A program made the translations under genes and the position numbers. Below, in pieces: positions 1 to 10,271 of a stretch of 64,000 nt of DNA. The stretch covers positions 1 to 64,000 of the forward strand of contig CAVXAF010000002.1 of NCBI GenBank assembly GCA_963759735.1, in the 5' to 3' direction. This DNA comes from Hyphomicrobium_A sp963759735 (GTDB lineage Bacteria; Pseudomonadota; Alphaproteobacteria; Rhizobiales; Hyphomicrobiaceae). Each line of letters begins with the position of its first letter. Position 1 is the stretch's first letter. The notes under the pieces are model-generated. The model made no database searches, was not told where the DNA came from, and saw only the letters and a program-made list of their open reading frames with translations.

Positions 1-559
1 GCCTGCCTGCAGGTTGGACAGCCCCATGATGCCCTTGAACGGCGCCTTTATGGTCATGCGGTCTAGATCATCGCGCGCCCGGCGCAGGGCGGCATCGGCG
101 ACCTTCAGCGCCGTATACGACCTGGGCGACCGTGACGCGCGCGACGGTACCCTCGTTGAGTTGCTTGTAGCGATCGACGGTATCGGAGGCCTGCGCGCGC
201 TGCGCTTCGGCCGTCTCGACGGCGATCTTCTCGGGCTCGGCGTTGAGCCGGACCAGCGGCTGGTTGGCCTCGACGAGCTGACCGCCCTGGAACAGCACCT
301 CTTCGATGACGCCGGCGACGCGCGTCGTCAGGGTCACCTGCTGGCGGGCGCGCGCCGATCCGACGGCGGCAACGCGCTCATTCATGCGCTCCAATTTGAC
401 ATCGCCGAGGGTTACGGCCGGTGCCGCGCTGCCGCGTGCAGCCCCGCGTTGCGCTTGCGCATGCGCCGCCGTACCGGCGAGGGCCACGCTGCCGACTGCG
501 ATGGCCAGCGAAAAAGCCAGCCTCGCCAAACCGGTAGCTGAGTTCGCAGTCACTCCCAT
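1..559 (-). pseudogene. RND efflux membrane-fusion (HlyD/AcrA-type) subunit, 5' part, frameshifted and cut by the window edge
   Basis: Periplasmic adaptor of a resistance-nodulation-division pump. The first about 150 residues are intact: a signal peptide ending near AHAQA, then a biotinyl-lipoyl-like half-motif (TLTTRVAGVIEEVLFQGGQL) and the start of the coiled-coil hairpin. Near 100-120 the frame is lost. The correct continuation (ALRRARDDLDR, then TIKAPFKGIMG, the second lipoyl half) is read in another frame down to base 1, so at least one indel is present. The permease would lie left of the window. The upstream neighbour on the same strand is a broken MFS pump. Family is clear; whether the break is real or a sequencing error is not. 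Confidence 0.75.
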
Positions 560-683
560 CGGGTCCCCCGGGGTTGGCCAGCAGTCGACGCTTCGCGGCG
601 CTCGAGCCGCGGTCGGGGTGTTGTTACCAGATCACGAACTGTGCGAGGCGGCGAAATCCGTCAATTCCACTTTGGGCCGGATG

Positions 684-1942
684 TCACCCGCCCGGCTGAA
701 ACACCCCGCGCGGGCCTTCGATCCATACGACGATGGCGAAAGCGCCCAAGCTGGCACGCGAACCCGGCTGCCAGCGGTACCACGCTGCCATTGAACATGT
801 GGCCGATGATTCCACCGCCGAGTGCGCCCGCCGCCGTCGATACGAACCCCACCACCGATGACGCCATGCCGGCGTTGTCGCCTTGGGGCTCCATGGCGAG
901 AGCATTGAAGTTCGGCGCCACCAGCCCGAACAGGAAGAACAGGGCGCCCATCATCACGATGAACAGCGTGACGTTGACGAGGCCCTGCAGCGCCGCGAGC
1001 GGCGGCATGCCGGACAGCAGGATAAAACCGACCAGCGCCACGTGTGACAGCCGGCGCATGCCGAGCCTCTGCACCCAGCGCGCATTGGTGAGCGAGGCGG
1101 TACCGATGGTCAACGCAATGGCGCCGAAGGCGAGCGGAAATCCTGCACCTCAGGTCGAATACGTCGACGAATATCTGCTGGGCGCTGGCGACGTAGGCAA
1201 GCACGCTGCCGAATATCAGTCCGCCAGCGAGCGCGTAACCGATGGTCTGCCGCGTCGTTGCCGCGAAGCGAATGGACTGACCCAGCGGCATCGGACCGCC
1301 GACACCCACGTGCACAGTTCAGGCAGCCGGAAAGCCGCCCACAGTGTGACCAGTACGCCGGCCACCAGCAGCAGATCGAAGATGTCCAGCCAGGTGCCGA
1401 CGGAAAGCATCGCCCTGCCCCATGGCGGGGGCCACCACGGGGATGATGATGAAGACCGCCATGGCGAACGACATGACGCGCGCCATCTGCCGACCGGAAA
1501 AGCGGTCGCGCACGACGGCGATGGCAATGACGCGCGGTGCCGCCGCGCCCAGTCCCTGCAGCGCGCGTGCGCACAGCAGCGCCGTAGAATCCCGTGGCCA
1601 GCGAGGCCGCCAGCGATCCGGCGATAAAGACGGCTAGCCGAACATGAGGACGGGCTTGCGGCCGTAGCGGTCCGACAGGCGGCCGTAGGCGAGCTGGCCA
1701 AGCGAGAAGCCCAGCATGTAGATGATGACGACGTTCTGCCGATCGTTGGCGTCGGCGACGCCCATCGCCTCGCCGATCTGCGGCAGGGCCGGCAGCATGA
1801 CGTCGACGGCCATGGCGGTCAGCGACATCATCACCGCGACGAGGCCGATGAATTCGGGGGTCGACATCCCGGTGCCGGGGACGGCAGGGCGGCGGTCAAC
1901 GGTGGCGACGCGGTCATTCTCTGGTGTGTGCATGTCCCGCAC
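684..1942 (-). pseudogene. MFS drug transporter, Bcr/CflA (bicyclomycin/chloramphenicol resistance) type, multiply frameshifted
   Basis: Inner-membrane proton-coupled drug exporter. The N-terminus (1942 down to 1634) shows TM1 (FIGLVAVMMSLTAMAVDVMLP), the Bcr-type region after it, and the MFS loop motif GRLSDRYGRKPV. The rest is spread over all three frames: an FIIIPVVAPAMGQG segment near 1410-1510, LDIFDLLLVAGVLVTLWAAF near 1310-1400, IGYALAGGLIFGSVLAYV near 1170-1260, and the last helices between 1113 and 684, ending GPRGVFQPGG. At least six frame changes are needed to join a protein of about 410 residues. No large deletion is evident, so the breaks look recent or artefactual. It lies upstream of the membrane-fusion gene on the same strand. 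Confidence 0.75.
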
Positions 1943-2315
1943 TTGTCGTTGTTGGCGTCCGCTCCGATGGCGGCAGTCGCGAGGGGCGCCCGCTTAAGCC
2001 CAGAGCCGGGCTAAAGCAGCAGCCCTGCCAGATGGTTGCCAGATACAGGGCCGATACATAGGGGCGCAACTCAGCGCGCGCCCCCCCAAATGGCCTCGAA
2101 GTCGCCATTTTTTACGGGTTTGTGGTTGAAGTCTCCGCGTCGCTCTGCCGCTCGCGACAATGTGAGAACTAGGTGCGGCGACCAAGCTGCAACAGGTGTC
2201 GGGATATGCGCCTGTGGAGCCAAAACATCCGCGCACGCAATAAAGCGCTGCGGTATAGCAATTGGCATTGCCAATTGAATAAGATTCGGAGCCATAAGGC
2301 CGTGCAGATCCGCAT
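1943..2315. other. Intergenic region between divergent MFS and L,D-transpeptidase loci
   Basis: No convincing gene. It holds a GC hairpin at 1992-2017 (10-bp arms, one mismatch), an AT-rich stretch near 2240-2285, and the palindrome listed separately at 2259-2277. It probably carries the divergent promoters of the flanking loci, but no clear -35/-10 pair could be chosen. Confidence 0.5.
2259..2277. promoter_or_regulatory. Perfect 9-1-9 palindrome, candidate operator
   Basis: CAATTGGCA-T-TGCCAATTG, in the gap between the MFS and L,D-transpeptidase loci, about 40-60 bases before the likely start of the transpeptidase. Size and symmetry suit a dimeric repressor or activator. No transcription factor gene lies next to it, so the regulator is unknown. 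Confidence 0.4.
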
Positions 2316-4048
2316 TTGTCCTGCCATTCCCTCCGCCCACAACAGTCGCCTTTTCCAAAGGTCGCGCTGAGCGCCGGACTGGCGGCTTCGCTTGTCGGCG
2401 GCCTGTGCGCGACCAGCCAGCCGGCGGCCGCCCAGCAGGGCTTCGGGAACTTCTCACCTACCAGCAACCGCGCAAGCGGGTGGTCCGCAAACCGCGACCT
2501 GCAGCGGCAGCAACGCCGAGCACCGAAGCGGCGGATGCCGCGCAATCCGCAGCCGGGAAGACAGAGACCAAGAAGAGCGCCGACAAGAAGTCTGCCGAAA
2601 AAGCCGGCACCAAGGGCAGCGTCTACGCCATCGTCTCGCTCCCCGATCAGCACGTCACCGTATACGACGCTACTGGACGCATTGCGCGCTCGCGCGTTTC
2701 AACGGCCAAGCCGGGCATCGAACGCCATCCGGCATCTATAGCGTCATCGGCAGAGCAAGCTCCACCACTGCAACGTCTACTTGGGCGCGCCCATGCCCTG
2801 GATGCAGCGCATCACCTGGTCGGGCATCGCCATGCACGCGGGTGTCGTGCCGGGCTATCCCGCCTCGCACGGTTGTATCCGCCTGCCGTTCGCCTTCGCT
2901 CCGCAGATGTTCGCGCTGACCAAGATGGGCGCCCGCGTCGTCGTCGCTTCGCGCGACACCGAGCCGTTCGCGATCTCGCACCCGCTGTTGCCGCTGCCGA
3001 AGATGCAGCCAGCGCCAGCAGCTCAACAGCAGGCTGCAGCGCCCCGCGATCCCTCCATCGAACTGGCCAGCGCCGACACCACCAAATCAACGATGACAAC
3101 GGCTGCCGTGGACGAGGAAGCTCCGCCGCCGATGCCAACAAGCTGCTCGATCCATTGCCTATGCCGCTACACTCAAGCAGCGCCATCGCCCAACGAGACG
3201 CTCGCCGACTTAGCCGCCAAGGACGCGCTCGCCGCGGCCCAGACGGCAGGCGCAGAAGCGCGTCAGGCTGTCGACGACGTGCGCAAGGCCGAGGCCGATC
3301 TCGCCACCGCGGAAGCCAAGGTCGCCGCCCTCGAGAAGGTCATCGCCGCACCGGCCCCAGCGGCAGCACCGGCCGCAGCCGGCACCCCCGATACGACCGG
3401 CTCCGTCGAAGCCGACAGACGGCGGCGCAAGCCGAGTTGGAGCGAGCCCGTGGCGCACGCGACGAAGCGCACGCGAGGCTGCCAAATCGACGGCCGCGTT
3501 CGCCGCCGTCGAGACCTGGAAGCGCGCCGCCGCGACGGCCGAGGCCGCCGGCACGCTCATCGACCAGGCCGACCGCCGGCGCGAGCAGGTGTCGGTGTTC
3601 ATCTCGCGCAAGGAAGGAGCGCATCTTCATCCGCCAGGACTGGCAGGAAGTGTGGGACGCGCCGGTCACCTTCCGAGATCCCGACCGTCCGCTCGGCACG
3701 CACATCTTCACTGCCGTGGACGTCGTCCCGGATGGATCGTCGGTGCAATGGACCGCCATCACCATTCCCGCCGAGGGCGGCCCGGCTGCCGAGCAGCCTC
3801 GCCGCAACAAGGGATCGGACAAGAGCGCCGGCAAGGACGCGCCGCCGGCGACGCCAGCTTCGCCGCCGAAACCGCCGCCGGAGCGCTCGACCGTCTCGAA
3901 TTGCCCGAGGGGGCTCGTGAGCGCATTGCCGAATTGCTGTGGTCGGGCGGGTCGATCATCGTCTCCGACCAGCCGCGCAGCTATGAAATGGGCGAGTTAC
4001 ACCGATTTTATCGTGCTGACCCGCTTAAGCGGAAAAGACCCCCGTTAA
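2316..4048 (+). pseudogene. L,D-transpeptidase (YkuD/ErfK family) with long C-terminal extension, frameshifted
   Basis: Periplasmic peptidoglycan 3-3 cross-linking or lipoprotein-anchoring enzyme. The signal peptide (VALSAGLAASLVGGL, cleaved after PAAAQ) is in the frame opened by a TTG at 2316. A Lys/Ala-rich linker leads into the YkuD domain (GSVYAIVSLPDQHVTVYD), then TPSGIYSVIGR in a second frame. The catalytic block with SHGCIRLP (catalytic Cys; the preceding HAGVVPGYPA supplies the conserved His) is in a third, at about 2780-2900. A coiled, Ala/Glu-rich region near 3180-3580 and a C-terminal domain (IFIRQDWQEVWDAPVTF, ending DFIVLTR) follow. At least five frame changes are needed. The architecture is that of the large rhizobial L,D-transpeptidases. 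Confidence 0.75.
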
Positions 4049-4053
4049 GCGGG
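4020..4053 (+). terminator. Inverted repeat at the end of the L,D-transpeptidase locus
   Basis: Arms CCCGCTTAA (4020-4028) and TTAAGCGGG (4045-4053) are perfectly complementary with a 16-base loop and overlap the stop codon at 4046-4048. No T-run follows, so factor-independent termination is only possible, not shown. Confidence 0.3.
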
Positions 4054-4223
4054 CGAGAGGCCTGCGGGGCCGTATCGGTTACCGCTGTGCGCAACGATTT
4101 CGCGCCGCGCAGGATAACTCACCGTTAGAGCTTCGCCGTCTAAGGTAGCGCATCCATTAACAGCGCATGAGCCGGCCTTGCCGCCCTTCAGCAGACTAAA
4201 TCGCGCGGGACTTACGGCGAAGG

Positions 4224-5053
4224 GTGACGGCCTGCGCGAGGCGGAGCGCCGCCATGAGCTCCCCAACTCCAGCATGCCCATGCTCGAGGCTCTGGTGTGC
4301 GAGGTGCATTCCGCAGCGCTGCTTACCGGCCACCATAGCCGGCGCCATAAATTCCTTTAAGGCGACGCGCGGGGAACGCAGCGAAGCCGGCCTCAGGCCC
4401 TATATCCCCGGCGAGCCGGCCATCATCTCCGTGCTGCGCAACGGCATGCTGGAGACCGACCTCGACGAGAACACCGTCCGCCTCGTCATCCAGATGTTCG
4501 ATGATCTGGCGCCCGCGCGCATCGCGCTCGACCGCTATTTCGCCGATGCCAATCACATCGGCAACGATCGTGCGGCAGCGCTGCACCTGCTGTCGCTGTC
4601 CAACGCGTGGCGGCGTGCTTGCCAGGACGCGCTGCTCGCCGTGCGCCAGCTGCACGCCGATCTCAATCAAATGCCGGCGCAGTATTCGAGCAATTCAAAG
4701 CTGCTCAACAACCTGCTGCAGGACGCCATCATGGGTGGCACCCCATGCCTCGACACGGACGGCCAGATCGCTGCTCCGACCTGCCGCAACGCCGCCAGTC
4801 GGCGCGCCGTACCGTCTGCCAGCCCTGCACGCTCACCTATAACCGCATCACCGCCCAGGCCTTCGTGCGCGACGTCTCGCCGGGCGGCTTCGGCCTCGAG
4901 CGCGTGCCGCAGCTGGTGCCCAAGACGCAGGTCGAGATCGAGTTGCCGAGCGGGCGACGCTTCATCGGCAGCATCGCATGGTGCAGCGGCTCTTCGGCCG
5001 GCGTGCGCTTCACACGGGCGCTGCTGCCCAACGATCCGCTGCTGACGGGCTGA
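4224..5053 (+). pseudogene. PilZ-domain protein (putative c-di-GMP receptor), frameshifted
   Basis: The first part (about 4370-4770) reads as one frame: a helical N-terminal region with DLDENTVRLVIQMFDDLAPARIALDRYF and later SNSKLLNNLLQDAIMGG. Near 4770-4800 the frame changes and continues as RRTVCQPCTLTYNRITAQAFVRDVSPGGFGLERV, the PilZ core, with D-x-S-x-x-G (DVSPGG), to the stop at 5051-5053. PilZ domains bind cyclic di-GMP through an N-terminal RxxxR and (D/N)xSxxG; the second element is clear, the first is not well defined here. The true start is uncertain: 4224 is simply the first in-frame ATG, and similarity begins near 4370. Confidence 0.6.
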
Positions 5054-5116
5054 GCTGCCTTCGGGCTGCTTGCAACTGCAGGATTTGCCGTCGCTTTCCG
5101 GCTATGGCACGCTCCG

Positions 5117-7711
5117 ATGAAGCTGCTCCCGCCAAGAAGGCGCAGCGGAGGAAACATTTTGGCCCGGGCTCAAGCCACGCCGAGCAACTGCGGTATCCGC
5201 GTTGCCGCCAGCACGCTGCCGTCGACCCGCGAGGCCGTCATCGAGGCCAGGGCGGGGCTCGGAAGCGATGAATTCCAGCACCTCGTTGCCTTCTTCGGCA
5301 TCGACCACGATGCCGACGTGCTGGCTGCTGCGCTCGGCGAGGAGTTCCCCGGCATTCCGGTCTCGGGGTGCTCGACCGCTGGCGAGATCGGCCCTGCCGG
5401 CATGATGCAGGGCGGCCTGCTGCTCATCGCCTTTCCGCGCGCCGAATTCCGCGTGCACAGCGAGATGATCACCGACATCGAGCGCTTCGGCGTCGAGCGC
5501 GCGACGCAGGCCGTGCGCCGCCTCAAATGGCAGGTACGTCCAGATTGCGAGCGCCGGGCGCGCGAGAACATGTTCGCGCTGCTGCTCGTCGACGGCCTGT
5601 CGAACGCCGAGGAGAATATCGTCGCCGCCATTCATTGGGAACTTGACGACGTCGAGCTGATCGGCGGCTCGGCCGGCGACGACCTGACCTTCCGCGAGAC
5701 GGTGCTGATCCAGACGGCGGGCGATCCCCGCAGCGCGCCGCCGTGCTCTGGTGATCGAGACGGATTTTCCGATCCGGATCTTCAAGAGCGACAATTTCGA
5801 GCCGACCGGCCAAAAGTTCGTCGTGACCTCGGCCGAGGAGCGAGCGGCGCGTCGTACGAGCTGAATGCCGAACCGGCCGCGCGCGAATACGCGATGGCGG
5901 TGGGGCTCGACCCCGAGCTCTGCGCCGATGAGCTTTGCCGCCTATCCACTCGCGGTGAAGATCGGCGGCGAGTACTTTTGCCGTTCGATCAGCCGCCTGA
6001 AGCCGGATGGCGCACTGACCTTCTTCTGCGCCATCGACGAGGGTGTGGTGCTGACGCTGGCCCAGCCGCGCGACATCGTCGGCGACACGGATCGCGTCGC
6101 CGGCATCGACGAGACGCTCGGCGGCATCGATCTCGTCATCGGCTTCGACTGCGTGCTGCGCCGGCTCGACGCGGAGAGCCGCCAGGTGCGCCATCAGCTC
6201 GCCGAGCTCTACCGGCGCTACGACGTGGTCGGGCTTCGAGACCTACGGCGAGCAGTACCGCTCGATGCATCTCAACCAGACATTTACGGGCATCGCCATC
6301 GGTCGTCCGGCACCCGCGAGGCGGGGATGAACGGCCGAGCGTCTCGACTGCAGCCGCACGGACGGCCACCGAGACGGTGGAGAGGCTCACCGCCAAGCTC
6401 GAGCGCATCAACGCGGCGCTGATGGCCCATGTCGAGCGGCGATGGACCAGCAGGGCGGCGCCTATTCGCTGTTCCAGACCGCGATCACGCTGGAGGGCCA
6501 GGTCCGCTCGCGCACCGAGGAGCTGACTGGCGCTGATGGAGCGCCTCGAGCGCTCCAACGAACGACGGCGGTCGGCGGCGAAGGAGGAGGCCGAGACACG
6601 CCAACCGCTCGAAGACCCGCTTCCTCCGCCGCGGCCACGACCTTCTGCAGCCGCTGAACGCCGCCCGCCTTCGGCGCGGCCCTGGCCGACCCGGCGCCGC
6701 CAGCCGCGACGCATCTCGGGGCACATCGAGCGCGCGCTGCCACCATCGAGGACCTGATCAAGACGCTCCTCGACATCTCCAAGCTCGATGCCGGCGTGGT
6801 GACGCCCGGCGATCCAGTCGGTGGCGCTCGATGAGCTGTTTCAATCGGTGGCCGTGGATATCGAACCGCAGGCGCGCGCCAAGAACCTCTCGCTGGCCTG
6901 GCGGCGCTCGGGTCTCGCCGTCGTTTCGAATACCACTGATGCTGCGCCAATCCTCCAGAACCTGATGGCCAACGCCGTGCAGTACACCGCGAAGGGTGGC
7001 ATCCGTCTCTTCGCCCGGCAGCGCGCGGGGCTCGTTCGCATCGAGGTGTGGAATACGGGCCCGGCATCGGCGAAGCCGATCGCGAGACCATCTTCGAGGA
7101 GTTCCACCGCGGCAGCGCCACCGATCGGCCGGCCATCGGAGGCTTCGGCCTCGGCCTGTCGATCGTGCAGCGCATGGCCGAGACGCTCGGACATCCCCTC
7201 GAGCTGTGCTCGCGGCCGGGACATGGCACGCGCTTTTCGGTCAGCGCTCCGCGCGGCAACGCAGTTGCCGCCGCGACAGCACCCCACGTCGCCAACCCCG
7301 GCCCCATCAGCGCTTCGGCGCTGAGCGGCGCCAAGGTCGCCGTCATCGACAACGACCCGAGCGTGCTCGAGGCCATGCAGGCGTTGCTGGATCGCTGGAG
7401 CTGTAGCGCTTACGCCGCGCGCAGCCTTGCCGCACTTATCGAGAACGCGCGCGAGGGTTTCTGGCCCGATATCGTGCTTGCGGTTCTCACCTCGACGACG
7501 GACGCGATGGCGTGCAGGCCGTGCAGGCACTGCGCGAACAGTTCGGCATCGCCGTGCCGGCCATCATCATCACCGCCGACCGCGCACCCGCGGTCGCTGA
7601 AGATGCCGCCAAGCCGAGTGCGAGTTACTGCTGAAGCCGGTCAGGCCGGCCGAGCTGCGCGCTCTGATGCTGCATCTTCTGGCGCCGGCGGGGCAATCCT
7701 TCCCCGGCTAG
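5117..7711 (+). pseudogene. FIST-domain hybrid histidine kinase (sensor kinase plus receiver), multiply frameshifted
   Basis: A signalling protein of about 860 residues if repaired. FIST_N (5200-5720) contains PVSGCSTAGEIGP and DVELIGGSAGDD. FIST_C (about 5940-6290) ends with a good MHLNQTFTGIAIG block, and a coiled coil near 6380-6560 follows. The kinase core has the H-box FLAAAGHDLLQPLNAARL read near 6630-6680, an N-box (ILQNLMANAVQYT) near 6950-7000, and GFGLGLSIVQRM near 7140. A C-terminal receiver (AKVAVIDNDPSVLEAMQALL, later LLLKPVRPAELRALM) ends at 7711. Its stop overlaps by 4 bases the stop of the convergent LuxR-type regulator, its probable partner. At least eight frame changes are needed. 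FIST domains are thought to bind small ligands; the ligand is unknown. Confidence 0.7.
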
Positions 7712-8355
7712 TTGGCGCGCGGGCCACCGAGGATGGAATCGAAGTCGATCTTCGCCGCCTCGATCACCGCCTGCGTGCGCGAGTTCACTTTCAGCTTGCG
7801 CAGTATCTCGGAGACATGCGCCTTGACGGTCGTCTCACCGACACCGAGGTCGAAGGCGATCTGCTTGTTGAGCAGGCCCTGACGGAGCATGTGCAGCACG
7901 CGCACCTGCTGGGTGTGAGCGTCGCAATCCGCGCAGCGAGATCGCTCGCAGCGCTCACCGCCGGCGGCTGGTAGCCCTCCGGCAGCACCACCGTGCCTTC
8001 CATCACTTCCTTGAGGGCGCGGCCAAGATCGCCGCCGCGCGTCGACTTGGAGATGTAGCCGGCGGCCCCGCACTGCATGACCTCGTGGATGATGCGCGCG
8101 TCATCCAGCGCCGAAACGACGACAATGGGGAGTTTCGGGTAGCGAGTTGCGCAGCTCGATGACGCCTTCCAGCCCGCGCGTGTCGGGCATCGACAGATCG
8201 AGCAGATGAGGTTGAAGCGGGTGTCCTTGTCGAGCACCGCGCGCGCCGTCTCGATCGATGCCGCCTGGCGTAGCCGGGAACGTGCTCTGGATCACCTGCT
8301 CCAGGGCTTCGACAAAGAGGGGATGGTCATCGACGATCAGAATGCCGGTCGGCAC
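7708..8355 (-). pseudogene. NarL/LuxR-type response regulator, frameshifted
   Basis: A GTG at 8355 preceded by AGGAG at a good distance opens GILIVDDHPLFVEALEQVIQ, the start of a receiver domain. The middle (YPKLPIVVVSALDD, then QCGAAGYISKS) is in a second frame, and the DNA-binding domain (VLHMLRQGLLNKQIA, GVGETTVKAHVSEILRKL) in a third, ending at 7708. The regulator converges with the FIST-hybrid kinase, with 4-base tail overlap, which suggests a cognate pair. At least two indels are needed to restore about 215 residues. Confidence 0.7.
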
Positions 8356-8434
8356 GACTTGCTCCTGGGAGGCCGAAAGAAGGTCCGCAGGCGACGTATT
8401 ATTCTCGACGCCCGGCCATGATAAGCGAACTGTT

Positions 8435-8462
8435 GAGTGGAATGCGGCTAATAATTCCACTC
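8435..8462. promoter_or_regulatory. Perfect 9-bp inverted repeat upstream of the LuxR-type regulator
   Basis: GAGTGGAAT (8435-8443) and ATTCCACTC (8454-8462) with a 10-base AT-rich spacer, 80 bases upstream of the regulator's GTG and about 90-170 before the ubiB start. It could be an operator for autoregulation by the adjacent LuxR-type protein, or a hairpin; the sequence does not decide. Confidence 0.35.
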
Positions 8463-8635
8463 ACCAGCCGTCATCGGCGATTGCGGCGGCGCACACTTCG
8501 AGTTGCAGTGCCACATTCGCAGTCGCCTCCTCGAAACCCTCGGCGGATATGATCCTTGACCCGATGCGGCTTCGGCGCAATCTGCCGCCGGCCAGCCGAT
8601 CGGCGAAACTGCAGCGAAGGATAAGCCGCGCGCCG

Positions 8636-10234
8636 ATGGCCGGAGCGATCATCAACAGTGTGCGGCTGGCGAGGGCCGGTCTAGTGCTCGGCCAATACGG
8701 GGTGCGCTTCGTGCCCCCCGGTACGCCGGTGCCGCTGCCGCTACGGCTCGTCCGCATCGCCACCGCGCCCGTGCGCTGGCTGACGGCGCCGCGGCGTGCC
8801 GGCGAGCCGCGCCAGACGCGCCTTGCAACCGCCGTGACCAGCCTCGGCCCCAGCTACATCAAGCTCGGCCAGTTCCTGGCGACGCGCGCCGACGTCATCG
8901 GCCCGCAACTCGCAAGTGAATTGGCGCTGCTGCAGGACAACCTGCCGCCATTCTCGATGGCAGAGGCGCGACGTGCGGTGGAAGAGGCGCTCGGTGGGCG
9001 CCTGGAAGACCACTTTGCCGAATTCGGGCCGCCGGTCGCCGCCGCCTCCATCGCCCAGGTGCACACGGCGGCCGTCATCGATGCCGATGGCTCGCGCCGC
9101 GAAGTGGCGGTGAAGATTTTCCGCCCCGGCATCGAGAAACAATTCCGCCGCGACCTCGAAAGCTACTACTTCGCCGCCCGGCTGATCGAGCGCTGGCACC
9201 CGCCGACACGCCGGCTAAAGCCGGTCGCCGTGGTCGACACGCTGAAGCGATCGACCGAACTTGAGATGGATCTGCGCCTTGAGGCAGCAGCCGTCTCGGA
9301 GATGGCCGAGAAGACCGCCGGCGATGATGACTTCCGCGTGCCGATGGTCGACTGGCAGCGCACGGCGCGCCGGGTACTGACGGTCGAATGGATCGACGGC
9401 ATCAAGTTGTCGGACCACAAGGCGCTGGCTGCCGACGTCGGCCTCGACCGCAAGGCGCTTGGGCTCACCGTCATGCGCTCGTTCCTCAAGCACGCCATGC
9501 GCGACGGCTTCTTCCACGCCGACATGCATCAGGGGAACCTGTTCGTCGACCGCGGTGGCAGGCTCGTCGCTGTCGACTTCGGCATCATGGGCCGGCTCGG
9601 CATGAGAGAGCGCCGCTTCCTCGCCGAAATTCTCTACGGCCTCATCACGCGCGATTATACGCGCGCTGCCGAAGTGCATTTCTGGGCTGGCTATGTGCCG
9701 CCGCATCATCCGGTGGAGGTGTTCGCGCAGGCGCTGCGCGCTATCGGCGAGCCGATCCACGGCCGCACGGCCGATGACATCTCCATGGCCGACCTGCTCG
9801 GCCAGCTGTTCGCCTACACCGAAGTCTTCGACATGCAGACGCGCCCAGAATTGATCCTGCTGCAGAAGACCATGGTCGTCGTCGAAGGGGTGGCGCGCGG
9901 CCTCGACCCCAGCTTGAACATGTGGGTGGCGGCCGAGCCAGTCGCCAAGCAGTGGATCGAGGGCAACCTCGGCCCCATGGGCAAGCTGCGCGAAGCCGGG
10001 GAGGGTGCCTCGGCGCTCGGCAAGATCATGGCGGATATCCCGGCGCTGCTGACCCAGGGGCAACAGACCGCCATCGCCCTCGCCGACATGGCGCGCGACG
10101 GCCTGCGGCTCGACCCCGCCACCGTGCAGCAGATCGCCTATGAGGAGGCGCGCCGCACCCGCTGGGGGCGCGTTGCCCTGTGGGTCGGCGCCGTTAGCCT
10201 TGCTGTACTTGCCATCGGGCAGCTGACCCACTAG
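8636..10234 (+). CDS. ubiB: UbiB/ABC1 (AarF) family atypical kinase, ubiquinone biosynthesis
   Basis: Membrane-anchored atypical kinase/ATPase required for ubiquinone synthesis. From the ATG at 8636 it is 532 residues, the normal size. The family signature KxGQ is at residues 76-79 (YIKLGQFLATRAD), the Ala-rich loop AAAS at 135-138, and the catalytic Lys in EVAVKIFRPG near 160. HADMHQGNLFV and AVDFGIMGRLG form the catalytic and metal-binding loops. One hydrophobic helix closes the C-terminus (ALWVGAVSLAVLAIG). An in-frame ATG at 8549 is an alternative start, but similarity begins at 8636. Most relatives have ubiE just upstream; here there is a regulator instead. It is the first intact gene after the frameshifted block. 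Confidence 0.9.
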   Translation: MAGAIINSVRLARAGLVLGQYGVRFVPPGTPVPLPLRLVRIATAPVRWLTAPRRAGEPRQTRLATAVTSLGPSYIKLGQFLATRADVIGPQLASELALLQDNLPPFSMAEARRAVEEALGGRLEDHFAEFGPPVAAASIAQVHTAAVIDADGSRREVAVKIFRPGIEKQFRRDLESYYFAARLIERWHPPTRRLKPVAVVDTLKRSTELEMDLRLEAAAVSEMAEKTAGDDDFRVPMVDWQRTARRVLTVEWIDGIKLSDHKALAADVGLDRKALGLTVMRSFLKHAMRDGFFHADMHQGNLFVDRGGRLVAVDFGIMGRLGMRERRFLAEILYGLITRDYTRAAEVHFWAGYVPPHHPVEVFAQALRAIGEPIHGRTADDISMADLLGQLFAYTEVFDMQTRPELILLQKTMVVVEGVARGLDPSLNMWVAAEPVAKQWIEGNLGPMGKLREAGEGASALGKIMADIPALLTQGQQTAIALADMARDGLRLDPATVQQIAYEEARRTRWGRVALWVGAVSLAVLAIGQLTH

Positions 10235-10271
10235 GCGTGGAGCATTCCAGGTGGGGCATGCGCCAGGTCCG

